From Hyphomonas sp. (GTDB lineage: Bacteria; Pseudomonadota; Alphaproteobacteria; Caulobacterales; Hyphomonadaceae), in the NCBI GenBank assembly GCA_017792365.1, contig CP051229.1, forward strand, positions 2,480,001 through 2,544,000: a stretch of DNA of 64,000 nt. Reading direction: 5' to 3'. Of this stretch, positions 45,450-56,805 are shown one piece after another (position 1 is the stretch's first letter; each line of letters begins with the position of its first letter). The notes below the pieces were generated by a model, which made no database searches, was not told the origin of the DNA, and saw only the letters and a program-made list of their open reading frames with translations. A program made the translations under genes and the position numbers.

Positions 45450-48287
45450 ATGAGCCTGATCGAAACCACCCGGCAATCCATTCTCCCGGCCAGAACGCGG
45501 CCATGGCGGATCGGCGACATCATCGACGGTCGGAAACTGCGGGTGCAGCTCACGGCCGCTGCGCTGGACAACGCATCCGATCCTCAGGCCCAGCGCGCCC
45601 GGGCGTTGGACCTGATACACGCCGCCCTTTTCCGCGGCAGGATGATCGCGCAGGAGCGCCTCGAGGAAGGCGCTGATGGCCTGGATACGGCGCATCTTCT
45701 GTCGGCGGTGATGGACGAGGCGCTGTCCGCGCTATTCGACTTCACAGTCATTCACATTTTCAGGGCGCACAACCCGACAGAGGCCGAGCGGATGGCGGTG
45801 TTCGCGGTCGGGGGATATGGGCGGTCCGTTCTCGCGCCGTCTTCTGACGTCGACCTGCTGTTCGTCCGCAATTACAAGCAAACCGCCTGGGCGGAGAGCG
45901 TGATCGAATACATGCTCTATGCGCTCTGGGACATGGGGCTGAAGGTTGGGCACGCTTTCCGAACGGTCGATGAGTGTGTGCGGCTCTCACGACAGGACGT
46001 GGTGATCCAGACCTCAATCCTTGATCGGCGCTTCCTGTTCGGAGATGCAGAGCTCGCCGCTCGCCTGGACCAGAAATTCGAGAAGGATGTCGTCGCGGGG
46101 AGGGGGGCGGAGTTCGTCAGCGCAAAGCTTGCCGAACGCGATGACCGTCACAAACGCGAAGGCGGGTCCCGCTACCGCGTCGAGCCAAATGTCAAGGATG
46201 GGAAGGGCGGTCTGCGTGATCTTCAGACGCTGTTCTGGATCGCCAAATACCTGCACGGCGGTCGTACGCTGGACGAAGTCCTGGAAAACGCCGCGTTCAA
46301 CGAACAGGACAAGACCACCTACCTGCGTGCCGCCCGGTTTCTCTGGACGGTCCGGTGCCACCTGCATTTCCTGACCGGCCGCGAAGAAGACCGCCTGTCA
46401 TTCGATCTGCAGCCCGAGATGGCGAAGCGGATGGGTTTTGCCTCGCGCAGCAACAACACTGCGGTCGAACGCTTCATGAAGCGCTACTTCCTGGCGGCCA
46501 AGGAGGTCGGGTCGTTGACCCGGATCCTGTGCGCCAAGCTGGAGGCCGACAACCAGAAGCGGCCTGGCGGAAGGACCAGACTTTTCGACTTTTCATCGCC
46601 CAAACCGATGGACGAAAAGGGCTTCGTCCTCGACGGCGGCCGGCTTTCGATCACTGGTTCGGACGTGTTCCGCTCGGATCCGGTCAACTTGCTGCGCATG
46701 TTCGCCATCGCGCTCCGAGAAGAACTTGACATTCATCCCAACGCGATGGCCGCCGCGCGCCGGACCGCGGCTCGCACGATGCGTGGCCTGCGTCAGGACA
46801 AGCATGCGCGCGAGCTGTTCATCGAAATTATCGCCGGCGAAAACCACCCGGGTCGCATTCTTCCGCTGATGAACGAGACCGGAGTTCTTGGCGGCTTCGT
46901 CCCCGAGTTCGGGCGCATCGTCGGCCAGACCCAGTTCAACATGTACCATCACTACACGGTCGATGAGCACACGTTGAAAGCGGTCGAAACGATCCACGAC
47001 ATCGCGCACGGAAAGTATGCGGACGAGCATCCGCTTTCGACCGAAATCCTGCCGAAGATCCAGAACCGCCGTGCTCTGTTTATCGCGATGCTGCTGCACG
47101 ACACTGGCAAGGGCAAAGGCGATCAGCAGGTCGAAGGCGAGAAGGTCGCGCGAACCGCTGCGCTGCGTCTGGGCATGGATGAGGATGAAGCCGAGCTGGT
47201 CGCATGGTTGGTGGGCCATCACCTGGAGATGAGCGATACAGCGCAGAAACGCGATGTTTCTGACCCGCAGGCGGTTTCAGATTTCTGTCGAATGGTAGGC
47301 GGTCTCGAACGCCTGCGGCTTCTGCTCGTGCTCACCGTCGCCGATATTCGCGCTGTGGGGCCCGGCGTGTGGAATGCCTGGAAGGGACAATTGCTGCGCG
47401 ACCTCTATCACGCCGCAGAGGCGGCGCTGCGCGGCGGTCGAACCGATGAAGCGGGCGTGCGGGCGCAACTCGAGGACCGCGCCGCGCGCGCGCGCGAAGC
47501 GCTCGTTGAAAAGCTCGGCAGGTCATCGGCTGTGCTTGAGGGCGTCGAGGACGCATACTGGGTTCAGTTCACGCCCGAGGCTCACATCCGCCACGCTGCC
47601 GCACTCGAGGCTGGTCGCGACGAGATTGTCGTCGTCAACGCCAGCATCGACACGGAACGCTCGGTTACTGAGATCGTGCTCTCCGCGCCCGACCGGGGCG
47701 GCCTGTTTACGGACCTGTGTGGCGCGTTGAGCGCCTCTGGAGCCAACGTCGCCGCCGCGCACCTTTACGAGAGCGGCGCCAATCGCATCCTTGACGTGTT
47801 CGAGGTGCAGGACAGCCGCGGCGATCCTCTCGGCCATGACAACCCGCAAGCGTTGGAACGTTTGCTTACTGACCTCAAGACCGCCGCCATCGGTGGCGAC
47901 GGCATCAAGGCTCCGGGAAAGCCTACCGCGCCGAGCCGTCGTCTGGCCGCGTTTATTATCACCCCCAAGATCCGCATCGACCGCGGCGCCACCTCGAGCG
48001 GAATTGTCATCGAGGTTGCATGCCGTGACCGTCCCGGTGTCCTCTACGAAATCGCCTCCGAGCTTCTGGCGGCTGGCCTCTCCGTACGGTCCGCGCACGT
48101 CGGATCCTATGGGGAGAGAGTGCAGGACGTCTTCTACGTCGAACCGATGGAGGAGGGCGCCTTCCCGCCCGAAGGCGATCGTGAGTTCGTCGAACGCCTG
48201 ACGAAGGTGTTGAGAGCGGCGGGCCCGAATGCGCCGAAGATACCGGCGCACACGCTGGCGCGCGCGCCGGCCTCGACCAACCGCTAG
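45450..48287 (+). CDS. glnD: GlnD, bifunctional PII uridylyltransferase/uridylyl-removing enzyme
   Basis: 945 aa. GlnD uridylylates PII when glutamine is low and removes UMP when it is high. Nucleotidyltransferase motif GGYGRSVLAPSSDVDLLF; GlnE-like linker with VEPNVKDGKGGLRDLQTLFW; HD phosphohydrolase MYHHYTVDEHTLKAVE...LLHDTGKGKGDQQ; two C-terminal ACT domains (SAPDRGGLFTDLCGALSASGANVAAAHLY and CRDRPGVLYEIASELLAAGLSVRSAHV) that bind glutamine. It is followed 9 nt later by murJ. Confidence 0.97.
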   Translation: MSLIETTRQSILPARTRPWRIGDIIDGRKLRVQLTAAALDNASDPQAQRARALDLIHAALFRGRMIAQERLEEGADGLDTAHLLSAVMDEALSALFDFTVIHIFRAHNPTEAERMAVFAVGGYGRSVLAPSSDVDLLFVRNYKQTAWAESVIEYMLYALWDMGLKVGHAFRTVDECVRLSRQDVVIQTSILDRRFLFGDAELAARLDQKFEKDVVAGRGAEFVSAKLAERDDRHKREGGSRYRVEPNVKDGKGGLRDLQTLFWIAKYLHGGRTLDEVLENAAFNEQDKTTYLRAARFLWTVRCHLHFLTGREEDRLSFDLQPEMAKRMGFASRSNNTAVERFMKRYFLAAKEVGSLTRILCAKLEADNQKRPGGRTRLFDFSSPKPMDEKGFVLDGGRLSITGSDVFRSDPVNLLRMFAIALREELDIHPNAMAAARRTAARTMRGLRQDKHARELFIEIIAGENHPGRILPLMNETGVLGGFVPEFGRIVGQTQFNMYHHYTVDEHTLKAVETIHDIAHGKYADEHPLSTEILPKIQNRRALFIAMLLHDTGKGKGDQQVEGEKVARTAALRLGMDEDEAELVAWLVGHHLEMSDTAQKRDVSDPQAVSDFCRMVGGLERLRLLLVLTVADIRAVGPGVWNAWKGQLLRDLYHAAEAALRGGRTDEAGVRAQLEDRAARAREALVEKLGRSSAVLEGVEDAYWVQFTPEAHIRHAAALEAGRDEIVVVNASIDTERSVTEIVLSAPDRGGLFTDLCGALSASGANVAAAHLYESGANRILDVFEVQDSRGDPLGHDNPQALERLLTDLKTAAIGGDGIKAPGKPTAPSRRLAAFIITPKIRIDRGATSSGIVIEVACRDRPGVLYEIASELLAAGLSVRSAHVGSYGERVQDVFYVEPMEEGAFPPEGDREFVERLTKVLRAAGPNAPKIPAHTLARAPASTNR

Positions 48288-48296
48288 GGCCGAAGG

Positions 48297-49895
48297 ATGT
48301 CGCTCGCACGCAACGTGCTTGTGCAGACCGGCTTCACGCTGGGTAGCCGCGTGCTTGGTTTCGCGCGCGATCTCGCATTGAACGCGAAGTTCGGCGGGCA
48401 GGGACCCCTTATGGACGCATGGGGCACGGCGCAGATGCTCCCCAACTTCTTCCGCAGGCTGTTTGCTGAGGGCGCGTTCGCGCAGGCCTTCGTTCCCTCT
48501 TTTGCAAAGACGCGAGAAGTGGAAGGGGAGGCGGCGGCGCAGCAGCTGGCGTCGGACGTGATGGCCGTCATCCTGACGGTTGTCGCCTTGCTCGTGATCG
48601 CGATTGAGGTGGGGATGCCCTGGATCATGCCGGTCCTGCTGCAAGCCTATATCGATGATCCTGAAACCATGGCCACCGCCGTGCTGATGGCTCAGCTGGC
48701 GATGCCGTATCTGGTCGCCATGACGCTCGCCTCGTTGCTGTCAGGCGTGTTGAACACGTTCGGCAGATTCGCGCTTACGGCCGGAGCGCCGATACTTCTG
48801 AACATCTGCACCATCATTCCGCCCATGGTCATCGAGGACCAAAGGACCGCGGCGCTGCTCGCGAGCCTGGCCGTCACCATCGCGGGCGTGCTGCAGGTGA
48901 TCCTCTTGTGGTGGGGTGTGCGGCGGCTCGGCGTTTCGTTGTCTGCAGGATTTCCGGTCGTCAATCGCGGCGTTCGCAAGGTTATCGCGCTGGCCGTGCC
49001 CGGAGCCATCGCCGGCGGCGCGCTGCAGATCAACACGTTGGTGACGCAATACCTCTCCGGCTCCGACAAGGGCGCGCGCGCCGTGCTCTACAATTCGGAG
49101 CGGCTGTACCAGCTGCCCCTCGGCCTGATTGGCGTGGCGGTAGGCATCGCGCTGGTTCCCAGACTCACACGACACTTTGCGGACGCAGACCGCAGCGGGT
49201 CGGACCGCACAATGGATGACGGACTCGTGCTGGCCATGGCCTTCACCGTTCCCGCGACCATCGCCTTCCTGATCATGCCCTACGTCGTGATCGACGCGAC
49301 GATGACCCGCGGCGCATTCACGAGCGCCGACGCGCTGCGCACGGCGGAGGTGCTGCGCGCCTTCTCTTGGGGTATACCAGCCTTTGTGCTCGCCAAGGTG
49401 TTTGCCCCGGCGTACTTCGCACGGCAGCGGACCAAGCAGCCGATGCAGTTCGCGCTCATCACCGTTGTCGCGAACATCATCCTCGGCGCCACGCTATGGT
49501 ACTGGCTTCCTACGCAGGGCGTGGACGGCGCTATTGGTCTCGGCTGGGCGACAAGCGCCGCGAGCTGGCTCAACGTCTTCCTGCTGGCCGGGACGCTGGC
49601 CGCGGAGGGGGTCTATGTTGTCGGCGGCCGCGCCTGGTTGAAACTTGCGAGGCTCGGTCTCGCCAGCGCAATCATGGGCGCCTTTGTCGCCCTGGCCGCC
49701 GCAAACTATGAAATGCTGTCGGACATCCTGCTGGCCAAGGAGTTGGCGGTGGTCTCGATCGCTTTGTGCGGCTTCGCCATCTATCTCCTGGCGGCGTTCA
49801 TTCTGGGCGCAGTGAAGGCTTCGGAGATTACCGGCGCGCTGCGGCGAGATCGCGCAACGAAGACGGATGACTTGCCGAGCTCGTCACCCGACTGA
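48297..49895 (+). CDS. murJ: MurJ (MviN) lipid II flippase
   Basis: 532 aa, 14 predicted membrane helices. MurJ flips undecaprenyl-PP-MurNAc-pentapeptide-GlcNAc across the inner membrane. [21 protein letters not shown] at the start, [23 protein letters not shown] in loop 1 (Arg residues essential in MurJ), and the [20 protein letters not shown] segment are family marks. Part of the glnD-murJ-trpS order that is conserved in alphaproteobacteria. Confidence 0.96.
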   Translation: MSLARNVLVQTGFTLGSRVLGFARDLALNAKFGGQGPLMDAWGTAQMLPNFFRRLFAEGAFAQAFVPSFAKTREVEGEAAAQQLASDVMAVILTVVALLVIAIEVGMPWIMPVLLQAYIDDPETMATAVLMAQLAMPYLVAMTLASLLSGVLNTFGRFALTAGAPILLNICTIIPPMVIEDQRTAALLASLAVTIAGVLQVILLWWGVRRLGVSLSAGFPVVNRGVRKVIALAVPGAIAGGALQINTLVTQYLSGSDKGARAVLYNSERLYQLPLGLIGVAVGIALVPRLTRHFADADRSGSDRTMDDGLVLAMAFTVPATIAFLIMPYVVIDATMTRGAFTSADALRTAEVLRAFSWGIPAFVLAKVFAPAYFARQRTKQPMQFALITVVANIILGATLWYWLPTQGVDGAIGLGWATSAASWLNVFLLAGTLAAEGVYVVGGRAWLKLARLGLASAIMGAFVALAAANYEMLSDILLAKELAVVSIALCGFAIYLLAAFILGAVKASEITGALRRDRATKTDDLPSSSPD

Positions 49896-49938
49896 TAAAG
49901 CGCGGGCGTCTCGCGGACGGCGGCTTGTGGAGCGGACG

Positions 49939-50970
49939 ATGAACGATCAGACCATCAGCTACACTGGGCCAGAGCGTGTGTTTTCCGGCGTCCAGCCGTC
50001 GGGTAGTCTCCATCTCGGCAATTACCTTGGCGCGCTCGTCAAGTTTGTCGCGATGCAGGAAGAGCGGGACTGCATCTTCTGCGTCGTCGATCTGCACGCG
50101 ATCACGGTGCCTCAGGATCCGAAACGTCTCGCCGCGCAGACCCGGGAAATTGCAGCCGCGTTCATCGCCGCGGGCGTTGATCCCAAGCGTTCCATCATAT
50201 TTGCCCAGTCCTCGGTTGGGGCGCATGCCGAACTTGCATGGATCCTCAATTGCTCCGCCCGCATGGGGTGGCTGGAGCGCATGACCCAGTTCAAGGACAA
50301 GGCGGGCAAGGACCGCGAGCGCGCTTCTGTGGGACTGTTTGCCTACCCGGTTCTTCAGGCCGCAGACATCCTCGTCTACCGGGCAACCCATGTGCCGACA
50401 GGCGAGGACCAGAAGCAGCACCTTGAACTGACACGCGACATCGCTGACCGCTTCAATCGTGACTTCGATGCACCGGGCTTCTTCCCGCTGCCGGAACCGC
50501 TGACCACCGGGCCGGGCGCGCGCATCATGAGCCTCAAGGACGGCTCGAAGAAGATGTCGAAGTCCGATCCTTCCGAGCTTTCGCGGATCAACCTCCTGGA
50601 CACGAGCGACGAGATCGCGCGCAAGATAAAGAAGGCGACGACGGACCCGGATGCGCTGCCTTCGGAACCTGACGGGCTGGAGGGTAGGGCGGAGGCCCGG
50701 AATCTCGTGGGGATCTACGCCGTGCTGGCAGGTATCAGCGAAGCGGAAGTTCTCGGTCAGTTCGGCGGGCAGGGTTTCGGCGTCTTCAAGCCCGCATTGG
50801 CGGAACTGGCCGTCGAGAAGCTGGGGCCGGTGGCGGAGCGGATGCGGCAGCTTGCCGACAACCCATCCGAAGTAGACCGCGTTCTGGCCGATGGCGCCGA
50901 CAGGGCAGGCGCCATCGCGGAGGGCGTCCTGAAAGATGTTCGACAGACTGTCGGGTTCTGGTCACCGTGA
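49939..50970 (+). CDS. trpS: Tryptophanyl-tRNA synthetase
   Basis: 343 aa class-I aminoacyl-tRNA synthetase. HIGH-like motif in [14 protein letters not shown] and KMSKS in [27 protein letters not shown] and [20 protein letters not shown] are tRNA/Trp-site signatures. Start [10 protein letters not shown] at 49939 follows GGAG; the in-frame extension upstream overlaps murJ. The stop overlaps the next gene's GTG (GTGA). Confidence 0.97.
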   Translation: MNDQTISYTGPERVFSGVQPSGSLHLGNYLGALVKFVAMQEERDCIFCVVDLHAITVPQDPKRLAAQTREIAAAFIAAGVDPKRSIIFAQSSVGAHAELAWILNCSARMGWLERMTQFKDKAGKDRERASVGLFAYPVLQAADILVYRATHVPTGEDQKQHLELTRDIADRFNRDFDAPGFFPLPEPLTTGPGARIMSLKDGSKKMSKSDPSELSRINLLDTSDEIARKIKKATTDPDALPSEPDGLEGRAEARNLVGIYAVLAGISEAEVLGQFGGQGFGVFKPALAELAVEKLGPVAERMRQLADNPSEVDRVLADGADRAGAIAEGVLKDVRQTVGFWSP

Positions 50971-51413
50971 CCAATGCTCTCTTGCTGACAGGCGTTCGGC
51001 GAAGCGCGATGTGCCTCGCCGCTACAGCGTTCCTGATTGCCGCTTGCGGACAGCGTGGCGCGCCGGTCACCGTATCGGATCCTGTCTACCGGCCGCCCCT
51101 CGGCGCAGGGAGTGTCGGGGCCGCATATTTCACGATCGAATCTGCAAGTGACGACAGCGTTGTCTCGTTCTCCTCGCCGATGGCTGCTGCGGTCGAGATC
51201 CACGAGACAGTTGTGGAAAACGGACGCGCATCCATGCGCCCGATCGGCGTCCTTGAGCTGCCGGCACGCACCCCTGTGGCGCTCGAACCCGGGGGTCTGC
51301 ACCTGATGATCATCGACCCACAACCCCTTGAAGCGGATCAGACTTTTCCGCTGAGGATCGAGCTGGAGTCTGGCGTCACATTGACCGTGGAATCCGAGCT
51401 CTCAACTCCGTAA
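50967..51413 (+). CDS. PCu(A)C-type copper-chaperone lipoprotein
   Basis: 148 aa. GTG start overlapping the trpS stop; a lipoprotein signal ends LIAAC. The copper site is complete: His-X10-Met-X21-His-X-Met, read from [17 protein letters not shown] through GGLHLMI. PCu(A)C proteins deliver Cu(I) to the CuA or CuB centre of cytochrome oxidase. There is no Sco partner next to it here. Confidence 0.9.
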   Translation: MTNALLLTGVRRSAMCLAATAFLIAACGQRGAPVTVSDPVYRPPLGAGSVGAAYFTIESASDDSVVSFSSPMAAAVEIHETVVENGRASMRPIGVLELPARTPVALEPGGLHLMIIDPQPLEADQTFPLRIELESGVTLTVESELSTP

Positions 51414-51522
51414 CGCCCTGCCGCACTTAGGCCGTTAACAAAGCGTAAGGGATTATTGGGTTGAGGTTAACGTCGGAGCGACTCACTCTGACGCTGGGTC
51501 CATTTGGAGCTGGGAACGGGCT

Positions 51523-52566
51523 ATGTCGGTGCTGCATCTCCGCCGCGACATGGTCGTGGCCGAAGAGCCGGTAGTAGAGATTGAAACGCCGTTTCCGCTG
51601 GTCGCCGTCGAGGACCGGCCGGGAGCCCGCGCCTCCAACGATCAGACTGGGAAGCCGAAAAAATCATTCGCGCGGCGTGTGGGAAGCACGGTGCGCTGGT
51701 TTGTTCTCATTGGGCTTCTGGCGGTCTACCCGGCGTTGATCGTGCTTTCGAGCGATGTCGGCGATCGGGAGATCGACGGGCTTGTCGATCGAACCCAATG
51801 GTCAGCCCCATGGGCCGGCGGCGCCGCGACCGTGCTCGAACATCACTACAGGCACCTGGGTTGGGCCACTGACGCACCTTCGTGGGCGCCGCTGGGCGTG
51901 CTGACAGCGAAACCTGCCTTTCAGGCTGCGCTGGCTGAGTCGGTCGGGGAATACGTCAGCCTGGTTGCGCGCCAGGCCTCGGCTCGCGGCGCGCCCGACA
52001 CGGATCTCGAAGCGGCTGCGCGGCTGCTCAACGCCAACACCACCGGCGTGCAGCTCAGGGCGGCGCGGGACGCTCTCGTTGGGTATGACGGCCGCGTACG
52101 AGCGCGCTCCGGTGAACCGGCCACGCGCCCGGTCGATCTCGACGCCCGGTTTTCACTAATCCAGCAATGGGCCGAGCGCAGCCAGACCGAGCTCGTCATG
52201 ACCGCATCCATGGTAGGTGGAAGCCCGTGGGACGAGGCGGCGACCCGGACGGTCTATGCCGCAAAAGGTCGTGCCCAGGCCGCCTACCTGTTCCTCGATA
52301 CGATCGCCTGGCCAGACGATTCGCGGGCGCTTGCCGCCCGTAGCGAGGCGCTGGCTGCCTGGAAGGCGGCGGCCCAGTTCCGTCCGGTCTTTGTCTTCAA
52401 CGGCGCCCCGGACGCCGCGCTGTTTGGCAACCACGCATCGTCCATGAGTTTCCTGACGGCTCAGGCGATGGCGAAGACCCAATCCTACCTGGCGTATTTC
52501 CCAAGCGAGCCGCAGGATGCGGCGCCGGCTGATGGCGTTGCTGCCGGCCCGGTTGACGGCGCCTGA
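51523..52566 (+). CDS. Membrane protein, DUF2333-like
   Basis: 347 aa. A 50-residue polar N-terminus with a basic stretch (KPKKSFARRVGSTVRW) leads to one transmembrane helix (FVLIGLLAVYPALIVLSS) and a periplasmic domain of about 260 residues with WATDAPSWAPLGVLTAKPAFQAALAESVGEYVSLVAR and DARFSLIQQWAERSQTEL. The shape matches DUF2333 (type-2 membrane protein), whose function is unknown. A GTTAAC-rich upstream spacer (51431-51480) contains a half-matching CtrA-like site, not convincing. Confidence 0.6.
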   Translation: MSVLHLRRDMVVAEEPVVEIETPFPLVAVEDRPGARASNDQTGKPKKSFARRVGSTVRWFVLIGLLAVYPALIVLSSDVGDREIDGLVDRTQWSAPWAGGAATVLEHHYRHLGWATDAPSWAPLGVLTAKPAFQAALAESVGEYVSLVARQASARGAPDTDLEAAARLLNANTTGVQLRAARDALVGYDGRVRARSGEPATRPVDLDARFSLIQQWAERSQTELVMTASMVGGSPWDEAATRTVYAAKGRAQAAYLFLDTIAWPDDSRALAARSEALAAWKAAAQFRPVFVFNGAPDAALFGNHASSMSFLTAQAMAKTQSYLAYFPSEPQDAAPADGVAAGPVDGA

Positions 52567-52635
52567 GGGCGCGGATCCATGCCCGGCGCCAATGCCGGGC
52601 TTGACCGATCGACGCGCACGGAGCCTCATGCCAAC

Positions 52636-53121
52636 ATGACAGAACCGACACGAAAGTTCCTGGTCGTGTCAGACGAGACCGAGGAATGCCTCTCGGCGCT
52701 CGTCTATGCGGGCCTGCGCGCGCGCGCGATTCCAGCTGGCCTTGCAGTGTTGAGGTGCATTCGCGTTCCGGGCTGGGGCGGATGGATCGGGCTCGACCAA
52801 CACATCGAAGAAGACGCCATCGACAGCGCCCGGCTGGCCGGGATGAAGCATGTCGACCTCATCCGCGAGCGGACGGGCGTCGAAGCGGAGCTGATTGTCA
52901 GCCAGGACGAGCCGGTCGACGCAATTCGCTCGCTCGTGGACGACGACCCGACGATAAAGGTCCTGGTTCTCGCTTCAGGCGAGGGGAGAGGGGGGCCGGG
53001 ACCGCTCGTGTCGAGACTTGGCAAGGGTCGCCCGCTCGCAGACCGGCCAATTGCCGTCACCGTCGTGCCCGGCGGATTGAGCGATGCTCAGCTCGATGAA
53101 ATGGGCGGAATGGTGGGCTAG
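52636..53121 (+). CDS. Universal stress protein family
   Basis: 161 aa. FLVVSDETEECLSALVYAGLRARAIPAGLAVLRCI is the first beta-alpha unit, and VLVLASGEGRGGPGPLVSRLGKGRPLADRPIAVTVVPGGLSD corresponds to the ATP-binding G-2x-G-9x-G-(S/T) region of UspA-type proteins in a loose form. Often found before nfuA in alphaproteobacteria, as here (68 nt). Start MTEPTRKFLVV. Confidence 0.85.
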   Translation: MTEPTRKFLVVSDETEECLSALVYAGLRARAIPAGLAVLRCIRVPGWGGWIGLDQHIEEDAIDSARLAGMKHVDLIRERTGVEAELIVSQDEPVDAIRSLVDDDPTIKVLVLASGEGRGGPGPLVSRLGKGRPLADRPIAVTVVPGGLSDAQLDEMGGMVG

Positions 53122-53189
53122 TCCGCGCCGCGCGCACTTGTTCGCGGAAGCGGAAGGGGCCATGTGCCTATCAGGCTCAAGGATTACGC

Positions 53190-53762
53190 ATGTTTATTCA
53201 GACTCAGTCGACGCCCAACCCTGCCACGCTGAAGTTCATACCGGGCAAGCAGGTGTCTCCGGCTGGAACTCACGAATATCGCGACCGCGACTCCGCCAGC
53301 GCATCGCCGCTCGCACAAGGCATTTTCGCGCTCAATGGCGTCGATGGCGTATTCCTGGGCGACGAGTTTGTAGCCGTCACGAAGGCGGAAAGTTCGGATT
53401 GGTCGTATCTCAAACCGCAAGTGCTCGCCGCGATCATGGATCACTACATGTCGGGGCAACCGGTATTGAGCGCTGCGGCCGACCCGCAGGAGACAACCCC
53501 TGAAGAAGTTTATACGGGCGAAACCGCCGAGATCGTCGATGAAATCAAGCAGCTGATCGACGCGCGGGTGCGTCCGGCGGTGGCGCAGGACGGCGGCGAT
53601 ATCGAGTTTCACCGCTTCGATGCAAGCACAGGCGTCGTTGAGCTCGTCATGCGCGGCGCGTGCTCTGGCTGCCCGTCGTCGACGATGACCCTCAAGCAGG
53701 GGGTTGAGAATTTGCTCAAACACTATGTTCCTGAAGTCACGGCGGTCGAAGCCGTAATGTAG
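53190..53762 (+). CDS. nfuA: NfuA-type Fe-S scaffold/carrier protein
   Basis: 190 aa. N-terminal NFU-N domain (MFIQTQSTPNPATLKFIPGK, typical of alphaproteobacteria/mitochondria NFU1) and C-terminal Nfu domain with CXXC in RGACSGCPSSTMTLKQGVENLLKHYVPEV. It carries [4Fe-4S] clusters to targets such as lipoyl synthase; MiaB and HemW in this window are plausible clients. Confidence 0.95.
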   Translation: MFIQTQSTPNPATLKFIPGKQVSPAGTHEYRDRDSASASPLAQGIFALNGVDGVFLGDEFVAVTKAESSDWSYLKPQVLAAIMDHYMSGQPVLSAAADPQETTPEEVYTGETAEIVDEIKQLIDARVRPAVAQDGGDIEFHRFDASTGVVELVMRGACSGCPSSTMTLKQGVENLLKHYVPEVTAVEAVM

Positions 53763-53819
53763 CGCATCGATCTGGCAGGGTTCAGCAAGGCGGCTTTCCT
53801 GCTAGATTTGCCACCAGAC

Positions 53820-54458
53820 ATGAACATACTCGCGATTAATACAGTCGGTCCCGCTTGTGAGATCGGTGTGCAGACCGCGCATGCAGAATTCTGCGTGCGC
53901 GAGGAGATGACGCGCGGACATGATGCCAGGATCGCCGTGCTGACCGGGCAGGCCATTGCTGAAAGCACGCTCACCTGGTCTGAACTCGACCGGATTTGCG
54001 TGATCACAGGTCCGGGGTCTTTTACCGGCATCCGGGTTGGCGTCGCGTTTGCGCACGGACTTGCGCTCGCGCTTCGGCTTCCTGTCCATGGCGTATCGGC
54101 GCTGGAGGCGATTGGTGTCGAGGAGAGTGAGAACATTCTGGCGATCCTGCCCGCACAGCGCCGCCCGCCCGACCGGACTTGGTGGGCGCAGCGGCTTAAC
54201 GATGGCCTCGGAGCATCCGACCCGGTCGAGATCGATGAAGTCGCGGTTCGCGAGATGGGCTCATCGTCAGCCGTGGTGGTTGGATTGGCGCCCCCGGTCG
54301 CGTTGCCGGTTCGGTTTGTCGAGCGTGCGCCCTCAGCGCTAGCCGCCGCCAGCCTTTGTCGCCGTATGAGCAAATCTGGCGGCCCGGTTCGCCCCGTCTA
54401 TGTTCGGCCGCCTGACGCGACTCCCATGGCGTCTGTCTCCAGCAAGCCGGTCTCGTGA
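53820..54458 (+). CDS. tsaB: TsaB, tRNA t6A37 biosynthesis subunit
   Basis: 212 aa. Non-catalytic ASKHA-fold partner of TsaD in threonylcarbamoyl-adenosine synthesis. ILAINTVGPACEIGV, MTRGHDARIAVLTGQAI and GPGSFTGIRVGVAFAHGLALAL are family motifs. Start ATG 53820; an upstream TTG in frame is less likely. The stop overlaps rimI (GTGA). Confidence 0.92.
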   Translation: MNILAINTVGPACEIGVQTAHAEFCVREEMTRGHDARIAVLTGQAIAESTLTWSELDRICVITGPGSFTGIRVGVAFAHGLALALRLPVHGVSALEAIGVEESENILAILPAQRRPPDRTWWAQRLNDGLGASDPVEIDEVAVREMGSSSAVVVGLAPPVALPVRFVERAPSALAAASLCRRMSKSGGPVRPVYVRPPDATPMASVSSKPVS

Positions 54459-54934
54459 TCGCAAGGGGGGCACAGCTACGGGACGCTGCGCGTATGGCGA
54501 GGCTCCACGCCCGCGCATTCGGTAAACCTTGGTCCAGACTGGATTTTGAGACCTGGCTGCGGCGCGAGAACGCATTCGGCGCGGTCGTTGAGCGAAGTGG
54601 GCGCCTCGCCGCGCTCGGATTTGCGATGGCCGCAGGCGAGGATGCGGAACTGCTGACGATTGCCAGTAGTCCATCGGTTCGAAGGAAGGGCGCGGCGCGG
54701 GCCGTTTTGTGCGAGCTCGACCAGAAAGCGCAGGAGATGGGTCTCAAGCGCTGGGTGCTTGAGGTCGCCTGCAACAATAAGCCTGCGCGCACGCTGTATC
54801 AGCGCCTGAATTTCGTGGAAATCGGGGTCCGGAAGGGCTATTATTCTGCTGGTCCGGATCAATTCGACGGGTTCGTCCTTGCGCGACCGGTGGGACTGGA
54901 GCCAACTTCCTTGGGTGGACACGGATCGGATTGA
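54455..54934 (+). CDS. rimI: RimI-type ribosomal protein alanine N-acetyltransferase
   Basis: 159 aa GNAT. GTG start overlapping the tsaB stop. Acetyl-CoA site: LLTIASSPSVRRKGAARAVLCELDQKA; LEVACNNKPARTLYQRLNFVEIGVRKGYY is the RimI C-terminal signature. E. coli RimI acetylates the N-terminal Ala of S18. tsaB-rimI adjacency is conserved. The last 15 residues (VGLEPTSLGGHGSD) exceed the family core. Confidence 0.92.
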   Translation: MIARGAQLRDAARMARLHARAFGKPWSRLDFETWLRRENAFGAVVERSGRLAALGFAMAAGEDAELLTIASSPSVRRKGAARAVLCELDQKAQEMGLKRWVLEVACNNKPARTLYQRLNFVEIGVRKGYYSAGPDQFDGFVLARPVGLEPTSLGGHGSD

Positions 54935-54980
54935 TCCGCATATCGGGATTAAGCATGCCGCATCGATAGCGGCGGGATTT

Positions 54981-55400
54981 GTGGATCGGCTAATGATCGA
55001 GCAAAAATGCGCTGAAAAAGGCCTGCGCATGACTGAACAGCGTCGCGTCATCGCACGCGTTCTGTCAGAAGCGGAAGATCATCCCGATGCTGAGGAGCTC
55101 CACAGGCGGGCCGCAGCAATCGATTCCAACATTTCGCTGGCGACCGTGTACCGGACGATGAAGCTGTTTGAGGATTCGGGCATCATCGAGCGCCACGACT
55201 TTCGCGATGGACGCTCGCGTTACGAGGAAGCTACCGAGGATCACCACGATCATCTGATTAACGCAAAGACAGGCGAGGTGATCGAGTTCACGTCCGAGGA
55301 GATCGAGCGGCTGCAGGTCGAGATTGCACGCAAGCTCGGCTACCGACTGGTCGATCACCGGCTGGAATTGTATGGCGTCCCGCTTGACGACAAAAAGTAG
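54981..55400 (+). CDS. fur: Fur-family metalloregulator
   Basis: 139 aa from GTG 54981, whose N-terminus (VDRLMIEQKCAEKGLRMTEQRR) aligns with Caulobacter-type Fur; ATG 54993 is the alternative. Winged helix: MTEQRRVIARVLSEAEDHPDAEELHRRAAAIDSNISLATVYRTMKLFEDSGIIERH. Metal site HHDHL (EDHHDHLINAKTGEVIEF) is intact; the C-terminal CxxC zinc knuckle of some Furs is absent, as in alphaproteobacterial Fur/Mur. It may sense Fe or Mn. Confidence 0.93.
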   Translation: MDRLMIEQKCAEKGLRMTEQRRVIARVLSEAEDHPDAEELHRRAAAIDSNISLATVYRTMKLFEDSGIIERHDFRDGRSRYEEATEDHHDHLINAKTGEVIEFTSEEIERLQVEIARKLGYRLVDHRLELYGVPLDDKK

Positions 55401-55425
55401 CCAATCAGTGGCGTCTTCCGGACAA

Positions 55426-56801
<1,376 letters not shown>

Positions 56802-56805
<4 letters not shown>

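Noticed and set aside
47523-48644. 373-aa antisense frame over glnD/murJ
   Set aside because: Spans two confirmed genes on the other strand and lacks family features.
51431-51480. TTAA-rich stretch resembling CtrA half-sites before the DUF2333-like gene
   Set aside because: TTAA-N7-TAAG is only a partial match and the other TTAA is isolated.
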